A stretch of 64,000 bases of DNA from Geminicoccaceae bacterium (GTDB lineage Bacteria > Pseudomonadota > Alphaproteobacteria > Geminicoccales > Geminicoccaceae). The notes beneath the pieces were generated by a model. It searched no databases. It was not told the DNA's origin and saw only the letters and a list, made by a program, of their open reading frames with translations. This document shows, piece after piece, positions 39,273-47,891 of the stretch. The stretch lies in contig JANQPX010000001.1 of assembly GCA_028285265.1 (NCBI GenBank), positions 62,001 to 126,000 on the forward strand, read 5' to 3'. The position numbers and the translations under genes were made by a program. Each line of letters opens with the position of its first letter. The stretch's first letter is position 1.

Positions 39273-40019
39273 TCATTCTCCGACCGTGCCGCCGATTGGA
39301 TGCCGATCACCTATCGTGATGGGCGACTGTTCGGCGAACCAGCGAAGCCGCTCCAGCCAACGCGAGAACGTCGTCTTCAGTTTCGGACTGGCTGCAGGGG
39401 ATGTCAGAATATGGGCAGCGGTCCGATCCCCCGGTAAAGCCTGCAAGGCGGCAACCATCAGTCTCCGCTGGTCACCCAACTGGCCCTCACGGACGATCAG
39501 ACCATGGTTGATAGAGATGGAGCGGAATTCACCAATGTCCGGGGCCGTATCGTCCGCGATCGGAAACCGCACAGTCGCGAACATCTCGTTCAGGGCGGTG
39601 GCAGGTCGATCGACTGTCAGGCTACGGATTGGCTGTATGTCCTCGATCCCAATCTGCGGCTGGCGATCCCTTTGCGAAAGGCTTGCCCAAACCAAACTGC
39701 TGTTTTCAACACAGCCAAACGCCCTCACGCAGAGGGTTGTCGGCGGAGTCAGGTCCGGATGAGCAGGGATAGCGTGGCAAACACCGTCCGTCCCATACTG
39801 CCAACCATGATAAATGCATGTAAGGCTTTCGCCACGGACGAAGCCGTAAGACAGGCGCATGCCGCGATGTGGACAGCGGTTCTCCCATGCACGTACAGCG
39901 CCTGCAGCACTTCGCCATATGGCAAGATCCTGGTCCTCGACAACGGTTCTAAGTACACCACCGTTCGATAGATCGGTCGAGAGCGCAACGGGCGTCCAAC
40001 CACCGAGATCAACATTCAT
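39273..40019 (-). CDS. Stand-alone Rieske [2Fe-2S] protein
   Basis: Protein of 248 residues. The N-terminal ~110 residues are a Rieske domain: CPH at C49/H51 and CIYH at C68/H71, in a sequence typical of ring-hydroxylating oxygenases rather than bc1 proteins. The remaining ~135 residues do not show the D-x2-H-x4-H iron motif; they include DDTAPDIGEFRSISINHG and may be a degenerate oxygenase-like domain for contact with the partner. ATG 40019 is chosen; 40028 would be TTG. It is the first gene of the operon and probably supplies electrons to the next gene product. No reductase domain is fused. Confidence 0.85.
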   Translation of the reverse strand: MNVDLGGWTPVALSTDLSNGGVLRTVVEDQDLAIWRSAAGAVRAWENRCPHRGMRLSYGFVRGESLTCIYHGWQYGTDGVCHAIPAHPDLTPPTTLCVRAFGCVENSSLVWASLSQRDRQPQIGIEDIQPIRSLTVDRPATALNEMFATVRFPIADDTAPDIGEFRSISINHGLIVREGQLGDQRRLMVAALQALPGDRTAAHILTSPAASPKLKTTFSRWLERLRWFAEQSPITIGDRHPIGGTVGE

Positions 40020-40185
40020 TGCGGCCAAATTCCACGGCGAGGGCGACCAAGATTGCTGATCATCTCGATACCTGGATAGCGTCTTCCTTCAGAGTTCATA
40101 CGCCAAATAAAGCGGAACTGACAACATAACTGCAACAAAAATATGCAACATCAAAACTGTGTTTCTATTTTGGGCAAGCTTTCAT

Positions 40186-40464
40186 TCAGCCGCCTGAAAT
40201 ATAGGCAAAAGGTTGATCAACAACATCAATGTCTGCAGCAGCTCGATCGATCCGCTCAACTTGAACGCTTATTGGCCCAAGACTGCATCCTACTTCCATC
40301 GCATCGACCAGATCGGCTGGGCCAACCACGAGCGTTTCGATCAACTCGTCACCGATGCTGACGATCCTCCCGCCGAGACCTAGTCGCCGTGCACGATGAA
40401 CGATCCAGTCTGGAAAATCGGATGCGCCGAGCCTGCCATAGATGGTCAATTTTTCCTTGATCAT
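40186..40464 (-). CDS. Acylphosphatase-like small protein
   Basis: Protein of about 92 residues with the acylphosphatase fold pattern: KLTIYGRLGASDFPDWIVHRARRLGLGGRIVSIGD, then ETLVVGPADLVDAMEVGCSLGP and VQVERID. The family's phosphate loop normally reads G-R-V-Q-G-V-G-F-R, with a catalytic Arg, and has an Asn at the end of the second strand. Here these read GRLGASDFPDW and RIVSIG, so both catalytic residues seem lost. It is therefore probably not an active phosphatase. It lies between the Rieske operon and the apionate-lactonase gene. Confidence 0.65.
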   Translation of the reverse strand: MIKEKLTIYGRLGASDFPDWIVHRARRLGLGGRIVSIGDELIETLVVGPADLVDAMEVGCSLGPISVQVERIDRAAADIDVVDQPFAYISGG

Positions 40465-40713
40465 GCAGCGTTTGGCTCCCTGGATTTTGGGGAAGAAACG
40501 CTGGCTCGCCACGCAACTTAAAACGCAGCCAGCCTCGGATCTTCGATCATAGCTCTCAGCCAGACTAATGACCACGGCTTGATCTCTGACGCAACGTGGA
40601 TCTCGACACCCGACATGACACCGCCGAACTGACCAAGACCACCACTTCCCGCTACGACGATGAGATTTGCCGATTGTCGAGGTGGCCAGGCTTCAGGCAT
40701 TCGCTGCAGCTCC

Positions 40714-42645
40714 TCACCGCTTGGGCAGAGGCCTCCAAAAGAGGCAGGCATAAGCACCAAGTTTCACCGTACCGGCGCTCATGTGAGTCATCGCCTGCTG
40801 GCACCAGCCGGTCTCCTGGACAGCATCGGGAAAGCTCGATGCATCGAGGAGCGCAGCATTTCCATCCGCTGGCAAGGCAAGGGATTCCACGTCATCCGTG
40901 AGATTGGCAATCACCACCATGATCTCGTCATCCATCGACACTGCGACTCCCGCAAAGGGACGTGGTAATCCCGTAACGGCGTAGCGTTTGTCCGCACCTG
41001 AGAGGCTCCTCAACACATGAAAGATCGGATGCAACGTCGCGTCGACGTGATCGTCGTACCAAGGACGTGCGACTTTGGCCTCGCTCGCGAGGACTCCAAA
41101 CGGCCCTGCAGGGCTGGCAAGTGCCAGAGCTGACACCCCTTGCCCCTCCGTCGAGGCAAGAACGCCGACGGCGAAGGCCGCGCCATATAAGGCCCTGGCG
41201 CGTGGGTCCCAAGTCGCCATGGTCAGGCGCCCTTGTGCCGCGTTGTCGGAGATCGTGTCGCCATAGGGATTGGTCCGCATACCGATAGCGATCAGACCTA
41301 AGCGATAAGGGCGATCGCCGCCAATCACGCGGGCACTTTTGAAAATATGCGGCAACGTCTCGAGGGTTTGCATGACGCTCCCATCATCTGCCGCGTGCAC
41401 GATGGCGGTATTGCTGTGAGAGATATAGTCGATGGCAGTCTTGTCGGGCCGACAACGGTTGAATTCGGTGAAGTTGGTCAGCATGCCTCCACCGACACAG
41501 GCCTTCGGAAAGGCCGCCCTCGCTGCAACGGCGGCATGTTCCGGCGACAGTCCTTTGGGCCAATCGCTCGTTGGTTGGTAGCTTCTGAGGTAGGCCGCCG
41601 GCAGAGCCATGACATAGCGTGGCGAGAGCTTCTGTTGAGCACAGAGTGAGGCAACGGCATCAAGCTGCAGCTCTGCTGGCCGGTCGTCATCGAGCACGAC
41701 TTCGAGGTCCAGCGCTCCAGAAACGATGTCGATAACGCTCTTCGCCTTTGCCAATAGCGCAGCCGCATTGGCAGGTGTCACACGCAAGAGAAGGACTTTC
41801 AGGCCGCTCTCGGCTAATCGGGAAAGTGCGTTCTTGTCCGGAAACCAATCCTCGTCTCCGGCAAGTAACAGCTCTGGCAAGGGCTCCTCTAAAACCGAAC
41901 CGAGAGCAAAGGTTTTGCTTTGCGCAGATGTCAGCGTTTTCGGCTGACCCGATACCGTCACTGTGATGGACTGTTGCAGTTTGTCGCCCGCTTCAATTCG
42001 ATAAGCGAAGGGTTCGACCAAGGGCCGACAATATGTCTTAAAGGAAGCGTCGGACCAGTTCCGCTGATCCTCCATCTCGAAAGTCTCGCCGTCGAATGCG
42101 ATATCGAGCTTTGCTCCGCCCAGGTCAAAGGCAAGACCGGCAATATCCATCATGGGCTGCGCAGGCGAGATATGTTCGGGCATCATCCGGTTTTCGCGAC
42201 CGCCGCTGACCGTTCGTAGTTCGACAGGCTGGCCAGCAAATCCGTTGATCGGATGGAGGACTGTGAACCCAGTCCGGTTCGTGATGAAGTCTCTCCTGGC
42301 CTCGGCCACACCCTCCGCCTTGAGCGTACCATTCGACGAGGCGCTGTAGACAGTCCGACAGAGAAGCGCGCCGTCTCCAACCTCGAACTGGTACTCGTAA
42401 CGAAACCCGTCAGCCGTCTCCTCAACATCCTCAAAGACAACATGCGGCAGAAGGCTCGCCCAATTTTGATCCCTTACGGGGAAGTCGATTTGCCGAATGA
42501 GTTCAAGGTCGCCTAATGAAATCGCGCGCAGCGCTCCAGCTTCGATAATCGCCGAGATCCGACCAGCCCTGACCACTCTACTGGACCCGGCCGGCTCCGT
42601 CGTACCGGTCTCAAAGATCCGACGCTCCAGGATACTGTGGTTCAT
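40714..42645 (-). CDS. D-apionate-lactonase family protein
   Basis: Large protein of 643 residues. The segment ETFEMEDQRNWSDASFKTYC and RPLVEPFAYRIEAGDKLQQ matches what I know of the D-apionate lactonase (ApnL) family, which opens apionolactone formed by apiose oxidation. An N-terminal beta-rich sugar-binding-like part is followed by a middle barrel-like part with DYISHSNTAIVHAADDGSVMQTLETLPHIF. No signal sequence is visible, so it acts in the cytoplasm. A sugar dehydrogenase of Gfo/Idh/MocA type and a CUT1 sugar transporter lie in the same region, consistent with an aldose to lactone to acid route. Family call by eye. Confidence 0.75.
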   Translation of the reverse strand: MNHSILERRIFETGTTEPAGSSRVVRAGRISAIIEAGALRAISLGDLELIRQIDFPVRDQNWASLLPHVVFEDVEETADGFRYEYQFEVGDGALLCRTVYSASSNGTLKAEGVAEARRDFITNRTGFTVLHPINGFAGQPVELRTVSGGRENRMMPEHISPAQPMMDIAGLAFDLGGAKLDIAFDGETFEMEDQRNWSDASFKTYCRPLVEPFAYRIEAGDKLQQSITVTVSGQPKTLTSAQSKTFALGSVLEEPLPELLLAGDEDWFPDKNALSRLAESGLKVLLLRVTPANAAALLAKAKSVIDIVSGALDLEVVLDDDRPAELQLDAVASLCAQQKLSPRYVMALPAAYLRSYQPTSDWPKGLSPEHAAVAARAAFPKACVGGGMLTNFTEFNRCRPDKTAIDYISHSNTAIVHAADDGSVMQTLETLPHIFKSARVIGGDRPYRLGLIAIGMRTNPYGDTISDNAAQGRLTMATWDPRARALYGAAFAVGVLASTEGQGVSALALASPAGPFGVLASEAKVARPWYDDHVDATLHPIFHVLRSLSGADKRYAVTGLPRPFAGVAVSMDDEIMVVIANLTDDVESLALPADGNAALLDASSFPDAVQETGWCQQAMTHMSAGTVKLGAYACLFWRPLPKR

Positions 42646-42990
42646 TCTCCCCCCTCCTCTTCTTGGTCACCAGCGCCTTATGATGTTGCGATCGACATGG
42701 ACACCAGTTCACCGGGACGCGCGGCCCGAAGAGCATCGAACTCGACAAGCGCCAAGGCTCCGGCCGACCATCAGAAAGGCAATTCCAGCCAGCCATGTCG
42801 CGTCATCGATGATGTTGACCTCCCGGGCATGATCAGGATGCCGCTGCACCGCTTGAACGGCTTTTGCCGGCATGTTTTTTCAGATCAGCGTATCTGATCT
42901 GACCCATCGATAGAATGCCAAAATTATGCCAATGATCTCACGGATCCCGGCGCGAAGACAGCTTGCGCTCGGCCGCTGTGCAGCAACCGC
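42646..42990. other. Gene-free stretch upstream of the lactonase gene
   Basis: About 345 bases between the lactonase start and the end of the monooxygenase gene. No coding frame is recognisable. It contains a perfect inverted repeat at 42880-42902 and ends in a purine-rich GGGGGGAG leader giving the lactonase ribosome-binding site. Confidence 0.6.
42880..42902. promoter_or_regulatory. Perfect inverted repeat, candidate operator
   Basis: TCAGATCAG (42880-42888) and CTGATCTGA (42894-42902) are perfect nine-base arms around a five-base spacer, about 235 bases upstream of the lactonase start. On the minus strand a run of A, not T, follows, so it is not an intrinsic terminator for the upstream monooxygenase. 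A dimeric regulator site is the simplest reading; no regulator gene is adjacent. Confidence 0.5.
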
Positions 42991-44490
42991 TTAAAGAAAA
43001 GTCATAACACCATCGTCGATCGGACCTCTGCTGAGCGACCGTTTATCCTGGGCATAGGACTGCGGGTTGATCCAGGGATCGCGGTCGCCTTGATGAGGCA
43101 GCGTTGGCAGGGCCCGTTGTATATAGCCGGACGAAAAATTCTCGATGAGCGGACGCTTTGGCATCCCCTCATCCGACAACCGAAGCCGAGGCGTGCAGCT
43201 GACCGTACCGGTCGCGCGCATGTGGTTTAAGAGGCGACAGACATAGGCACAGACCAAATCAACCCTGAGCGTCCATGATTGATTAATATAGCCAAAGATC
43301 GAGACGAGATTGGGGACGTCGGAAAAGGCAATCCCTTTATAAGCCCAATGATTCGGTAGTGCGACCGGCTGGTCATCGATCGTGATGTCAATTCCCCCAA
43401 CCGGGCGGACCAGGAGACCGGTTGCAGTAATGACGACATCGGCATCCAGGGACTCGCCGGACCTGAGCTTGAGTCCCGACGCCGTAAACGTTTCGATCTC
43501 ATCTGTAACGACCGATGCCTTCCCACTCCTCAAAACCTTGAATAGATCGCCGTTCGGAATCAGACACAAGCGCTGATCCCAGGGATCGTAGCTGGGGTTA
43601 AAGTGTCGATCGACATCAATCGTAGAGCCAAGAGTCTTATGAGCTTTGTTGAGGATCCAGCGACGGACCTTGTCTGGCTTTCTCCGCGTGCGTCGATAAA
43701 AGAACTCGGCAATCGTCACGTTCTTCCAGCGAATCAAACTTGAGGCGACCGTCTTCGGCAGAATTCGCCTCAGTCCATTGGCGATCTTATCCTCGTCCGG
43801 CATGGCCACGACGTACGTCGGCGAACGCTGTAGCATGGTAACATGAGCGGCTTGATCTGCCATCGCTGGCACCAACGTCACCGCCGTTGCTCCCGATCCG
43901 ATAACCAACACTCGTTTCCCCGCGTAGTCGAGGTCGTCCGGCCAAGCCTGTGGGTGAACAACTGTCCCCTGATAGGAGTCAAAATTCGGAAAATTCGGCG
44001 TGTAGCCCCGGTCGTAATTGTAATAGCCGGCGCAGATCAAGAGAAAGGCGCAGGTATAAGTAATTAGATCCGCCTCGTCGCTTCGGGCGACTTCAAGTGT
44101 CCAGCGGTTGGCAACGCTGGACCAAGAAGCTGACCTGACATGATGCTGAAACCGGATATGCTGACCAAGATTGTGGTCAGCGGCCGTTTGCTCGAGGTAG
44201 GTCAGGATCGAAGCCCCATCGGTGATCGACTTCGCGCCATCCCATGGCCGGAAGCTATAACCGAGCGTGTGCATATCGCTATCGGAGCGAACTCCGGGAT
44301 AGCGAAAGAGATCCCAAGTACCACCGAGTACGTTTCGACCCTCTAGGATGAGAAAGCGACGGTCTGGACACTTATCCTGAAGATGGCAGCCAGCGCCAAT
44401 GCCAGAAATTCCGGCACCGACAATGATAACGTCGACATGATCTATCGGCTCACCCATGTGGCCATGGAACATGGCGGCATCACGCGCCAT
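42991..44490 (-). CDS. Flavin-containing monooxygenase (Baeyer-Villiger type)
   Basis: FAD/NADPH enzyme of 499 residues. The first Rossmann loop is VDVIIVGAGISGIGAGCHL, then GGTWDLFRYPGVRSDSDMHTLGYSF, the segment conserved in Baeyer-Villiger monooxygenases. The second nucleotide loop is VLVIGSGATAVTLVPAMADQ, and the C-terminal half has DVVITATGLLV. Such enzymes insert oxygen into ketones or oxygenate N/S atoms. It is transcribed toward the lactonase gene with a long gap containing an operator-like repeat, so co-transcription is doubtful. Substrate unknown. Confidence 0.9.
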   Translation of the reverse strand: MARDAAMFHGHMGEPIDHVDVIIVGAGISGIGAGCHLQDKCPDRRFLILEGRNVLGGTWDLFRYPGVRSDSDMHTLGYSFRPWDGAKSITDGASILTYLEQTAADHNLGQHIRFQHHVRSASWSSVANRWTLEVARSDEADLITYTCAFLLICAGYYNYDRGYTPNFPNFDSYQGTVVHPQAWPDDLDYAGKRVLVIGSGATAVTLVPAMADQAAHVTMLQRSPTYVVAMPDEDKIANGLRRILPKTVASSLIRWKNVTIAEFFYRRTRRKPDKVRRWILNKAHKTLGSTIDVDRHFNPSYDPWDQRLCLIPNGDLFKVLRSGKASVVTDEIETFTASGLKLRSGESLDADVVITATGLLVRPVGGIDITIDDQPVALPNHWAYKGIAFSDVPNLVSIFGYINQSWTLRVDLVCAYVCRLLNHMRATGTVSCTPRLRLSDEGMPKRPLIENFSSGYIQRALPTLPHQGDRDPWINPQSYAQDKRSLSRGPIDDGVMTFL

Positions 44491-44653
44491 TGTCGATAGC
44501 TAGCATTGCTTGGTCTCTTGCCGAACGGGACCATCATCTGAAAAGATAACAATTGAGAATGCAATTTAGCCTTGACCGAACGGCCTGACAGCGTGGCGGC
44601 AACCAAGTCGGCAGGAGCCCGCATCTGCCGGAGCAGCGTCGGCAAAGGGAGGC

Positions 44654-46261
44654 ATGATGTACGACTATATCATCGTCGGCGGCGGTTCTGCAGGCTGCGT
44701 TATAGCCGCGCGGCTGAGCGAAATGGCAGACGCACGCCTTTTGCTGATCGAAGCCGGTCCGCGTGATGACAATCCAGATATCCACCGTCCGGTGGCCTTC
44801 TATAAGATGACATCGGGGCCATTGACCTGGGGCTATCAGACGGCCCCTTCAAAGCAACGCAATGGCCATGTCATGCTTTTGCCGCAAGCCCGGGTTCTAG
44901 GTGGAGGCAGCTCGATCAATGCGATGGTGTTCACCCGCGGCAATCCCAAAGACTATGACGAATGGGCCGACGAGGAAGGCTGTGATGGTTGGGCCTTCAA
45001 GGATGTGCTGCCTTATTTCCGCCGTGCCGAGGACAATAATCGCCTAGCTGACGACTATCACGGCACCGGCGGCCCTCTTGGCGCGTCCGACTTGGTCAGT
45101 CCACATCCGCTAAGCCGAGCTTTTGTGCTCGCTGCCCAAGAAGCTGGGCTGCCACCCAATGCCGATTTCAATGGCGCCAACCAAGAAGGGGCCGGAATCT
45201 ATCAGGTCACCCAACGAAATGCTAAGCGCTGCAGCACTGCCGTCGGCTATCTGCATCCAGCCTTGAAACGGGGAAATATCGATCTCGCAACCGATGCCCA
45301 TGTAACTAAAGTGTTGATTGAAAAGGGCCGCGCTGTCGGCGTTGAGTATTTCGCAAACGGTCAGACACAGATTGCTAGGGCCGAGAGCGAGGTGATTATC
45401 GCTTCTGGCGCGATAGGTTCGCCAAAGTTGCTATTGCTGTCCGGGATTGGCCCGGCTGACGAACTGCGAGCGCTCGGCATCGATCCGGTGCATGATCTAC
45501 CCGGCGTCGGCAAGAATCTGCAGGATCATATCGACGTTTACAGCATTCACGAGCTCAATGGTCCCCATAGCTACGACAAGCATACTCGGCCGCATAAAAT
45601 GCTCTGGGCCGCCCTCGAATACCTCCTCTTCAAGAGCGGGCCCGTGACCTCGAATTTGGCTGAAGCCGGCGGCTTTTGGTTCGCCGATGGCGATGAACGG
45701 AGTCCAGACATCCAGTTCCACTTCTTGCCTGGCGCAGGACTGGAGGCCGGCGTCCCGCCCGTGCCAAGTGGCTATGGCTGTACCATCAACTCCTGTCACC
45801 TTCGCCCACGATCACGCGGCTCCGTCACGCTGCAAAGCGCTGACCCGATTGTCCCGCCAGTGATCGATCCCAACTACTGGGCCGAAACCTACGATTTTGA
45901 AATGTCGCTTCGCGGGCTCGAAAAAACCCGAGAAATCGCGCGCCAGCCTGCCTTGGCAAAATTCATTAGAAAGGAACATACGCCTGGTCCAGATGTGATG
46001 ACCCGAAAGGACCTTGAAGCTTACGCTAAACGATTTGGAAAGACCGACTATCATCCCGTCGGCACCTGCAAGATGGGGATCGACGACCTCGCGGTGGTCG
46101 ATCCGCAATGCCGCGTTCGCGGCATCGATGGTCTGCGCATCGCTGACAGTTCGATCATGCCGCGACTGATCAGCTCGAACACCAATGCTGCCTCAATCAT
46201 GATCGGCGAGAAGGCTAGCGACATGATCCGCGGCAACCGGTCTACGGGAGAAAGCTCCTAA
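44654..46261 (+). CDS. GMC family FAD-dependent oxidoreductase (choline dehydrogenase-like)
   Basis: Glucose-methanol-choline family enzyme of 535 residues that oxidises an alcohol or sugar hydroxyl. It has DYIIVGGGSAGCVIAARLSE for FAD binding, ARVLGGGSSINAMVFTRGNP, the GMC signature, then GAIGSPKLLLLSGIGPADEL, and a C-terminal DYHPVGTCKMG and SSNTNAASIMIGEKA that carry the active-site His/Asn pair. GGGAGG lies just before the ATG. It is followed by a sugar ABC transporter, so a polyol or sugar substrate is as likely as choline. Confidence 0.93.
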   Translation: MMYDYIIVGGGSAGCVIAARLSEMADARLLLIEAGPRDDNPDIHRPVAFYKMTSGPLTWGYQTAPSKQRNGHVMLLPQARVLGGGSSINAMVFTRGNPKDYDEWADEEGCDGWAFKDVLPYFRRAEDNNRLADDYHGTGGPLGASDLVSPHPLSRAFVLAAQEAGLPPNADFNGANQEGAGIYQVTQRNAKRCSTAVGYLHPALKRGNIDLATDAHVTKVLIEKGRAVGVEYFANGQTQIARAESEVIIASGAIGSPKLLLLSGIGPADELRALGIDPVHDLPGVGKNLQDHIDVYSIHELNGPHSYDKHTRPHKMLWAALEYLLFKSGPVTSNLAEAGGFWFADGDERSPDIQFHFLPGAGLEAGVPPVPSGYGCTINSCHLRPRSRGSVTLQSADPIVPPVIDPNYWAETYDFEMSLRGLEKTREIARQPALAKFIRKEHTPGPDVMTRKDLEAYAKRFGKTDYHPVGTCKMGIDDLAVVDPQCRVRGIDGLRIADSSIMPRLISSNTNAASIMIGEKASDMIRGNRSTGESS

Positions 46262-46388
46262 CCGTGCTTGTACAGCTTATGCTCGTCGAGTAACGTTTTT
46301 GCGAAGACAAACGCAGGCTGAACCGTTGATCATGTTGGCGCGGCTCGGCCTGAACGAAATCATGAGCGAATGTTGGAGGCTTCACGCG

Positions 46389-47873
46389 ATGAGAGGACCT
46401 ATTTTTGCGGCGGCACTGCTTGGCGGAGCGGCCCTAATTGCCATGACAGCGCCGTCGGCGGAGGCGCAAAAGGCTTATGAGGGTGTTGAAATCAATCTCC
46501 TGACGCGGCCTGGTCCGGTGATCGCAGGAAGGCTTGAGGAACGCGGAAAAGAGTATGAGGCCATGACAGGGGCCAAGGTCAATGTCGCAAGTGTGCCTTT
46601 TGCCGACCTCTTTCAAAAGCTTTTGACGGACTGGGCAACGGGCACCAATTCAATCGACGTTGGCGTCTTTGCATCGGGATGGGCCGTTGAAATGCAAGAT
46701 GCCGGCTTGCTCGCCGACCTCTCTGATTATGTCGCAGCGGACGACAAACTCAAGATCGACGACATCGCGCCCTACTTCCGTGACTTCAATCAAAAAATTG
46801 ACGGCAAGACCTATCTGATCACGATCGATGGCGACTTTCAGATGGTCTATTACAGGACCGACGTCTTGGCCGAACTTGGCCTCGAACCGCCGCGTACTTG
46901 GGACGAATATCTTGAAGTTGCGGCTGCCGCCCACGGCAAAGACATGAATGGTGACGGCGAACCCGATTATGGCTCGTGCATGTTTAAGAAGCGGAATGCT
47001 CAAGGCTATTACGCGATCATGTCGATCGCCGCTCAATATGTGCAAAGCCAAGGCACCGGCCAGGGTGTTTTCTTCAACACCGATGATATGACCCCGATGG
47101 TCAATAACGAGGCATGGAAAGCAGCGCTGAACTTCTACAAAGACACGGGCCAGTATGGTCCACCGGAAGAGCTCAATCACGATATCGGCGACACACGCGC
47201 GTTGGTCACCTCTGGTCGTTGTGCTGTCATGATCGACTGGGGCGATATCGGCCCCCTCTCCATCGATGAGGAAACATCGAAGATCAAGGATCTGGTTGGC
47301 GCCGTGCCGCTGCCAGGTTCGAGCCGCGTCCTTGACTGGGATTCAGGTGAACTCGTCGACTGCTCTGACGAGACTTGCCCGCATGCCATTGACGGCGTCA
47401 ATCACGCTCCCTTTGCTGCATTCGGTGGTTGGTCCGGCGCGATCAACACCAATGCTGATCCAAAGGTGATCGAGGCGGCCTATGGTTTCCTGTCCTACAT
47501 GAACCAGCCTGAGCAATCGAACTATGACGTCACACAAGGCTGGACGGGCTATAATCCCTATCGCATCTCACAGTTCGAAAACATCGATCCTTGGGTTGAT
47601 GCTGGCTTTAGCCGTGAAGCAGCCGAGAACTATCTGGGTGCCATCGGCGACAGCCTCAACAACCCCAACATGGCATCGGACCTACGCATTCCTGGGACCC
47701 AGCAATATCAGGGACTGGTACTCGACCGAGAAGTCGCCCGCTTCCTCGCCGACGAGATCAGCGCAGAAGAGGCTCTAGCCAATATCGAGGCTGGCTGGGA
47801 AGAGATCACCGAGGACTTTGGCCGCGAGGATCAACTCAGCATGTATCGGGCATCTCTCGGCATCAGCAACTGA
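46389..47873 (+). CDS. Extracellular sugar-binding protein (CUT1 ABC transporter)
   Basis: Periplasmic solute-binding protein of about 494 residues. A signal peptide (PIFAAALLGGAALIAMTAPSAEA) precedes YEGVEINLLTRPGPVIAGRLEERGKEYEAMTGAKV, the typical opening of family 1 binding proteins. SIDVGVFASGWAVEMQDAGLLADLSDYV and GRCAVMIDWGDIGPLS follow. ATG 46389 is chosen because the signal peptide starts there. Downstream genes encode two permeases and an ATPase, making a complete importer. The ligand is not determined; the context suggests a sugar or sugar acid. Confidence 0.91.
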   Translation: MRGPIFAAALLGGAALIAMTAPSAEAQKAYEGVEINLLTRPGPVIAGRLEERGKEYEAMTGAKVNVASVPFADLFQKLLTDWATGTNSIDVGVFASGWAVEMQDAGLLADLSDYVAADDKLKIDDIAPYFRDFNQKIDGKTYLITIDGDFQMVYYRTDVLAELGLEPPRTWDEYLEVAAAAHGKDMNGDGEPDYGSCMFKKRNAQGYYAIMSIAAQYVQSQGTGQGVFFNTDDMTPMVNNEAWKAALNFYKDTGQYGPPEELNHDIGDTRALVTSGRCAVMIDWGDIGPLSIDEETSKIKDLVGAVPLPGSSRVLDWDSGELVDCSDETCPHAIDGVNHAPFAAFGGWSGAINTNADPKVIEAAYGFLSYMNQPEQSNYDVTQGWTGYNPYRISQFENIDPWVDAGFSREAAENYLGAIGDSLNNPNMASDLRIPGTQQYQGLVLDREVARFLADEISAEEALANIEAGWEEITEDFGREDQLSMYRASLGISN

Positions 47874-47891
47874 CCAGGTGCCTCTGGTAAC

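Noticed and set aside
40518..40760. 80-codon minus-strand frame near the lactonase 3' end
   Set aside because: It overlaps the end of the lactonase gene in another frame and shows no family resemblance.
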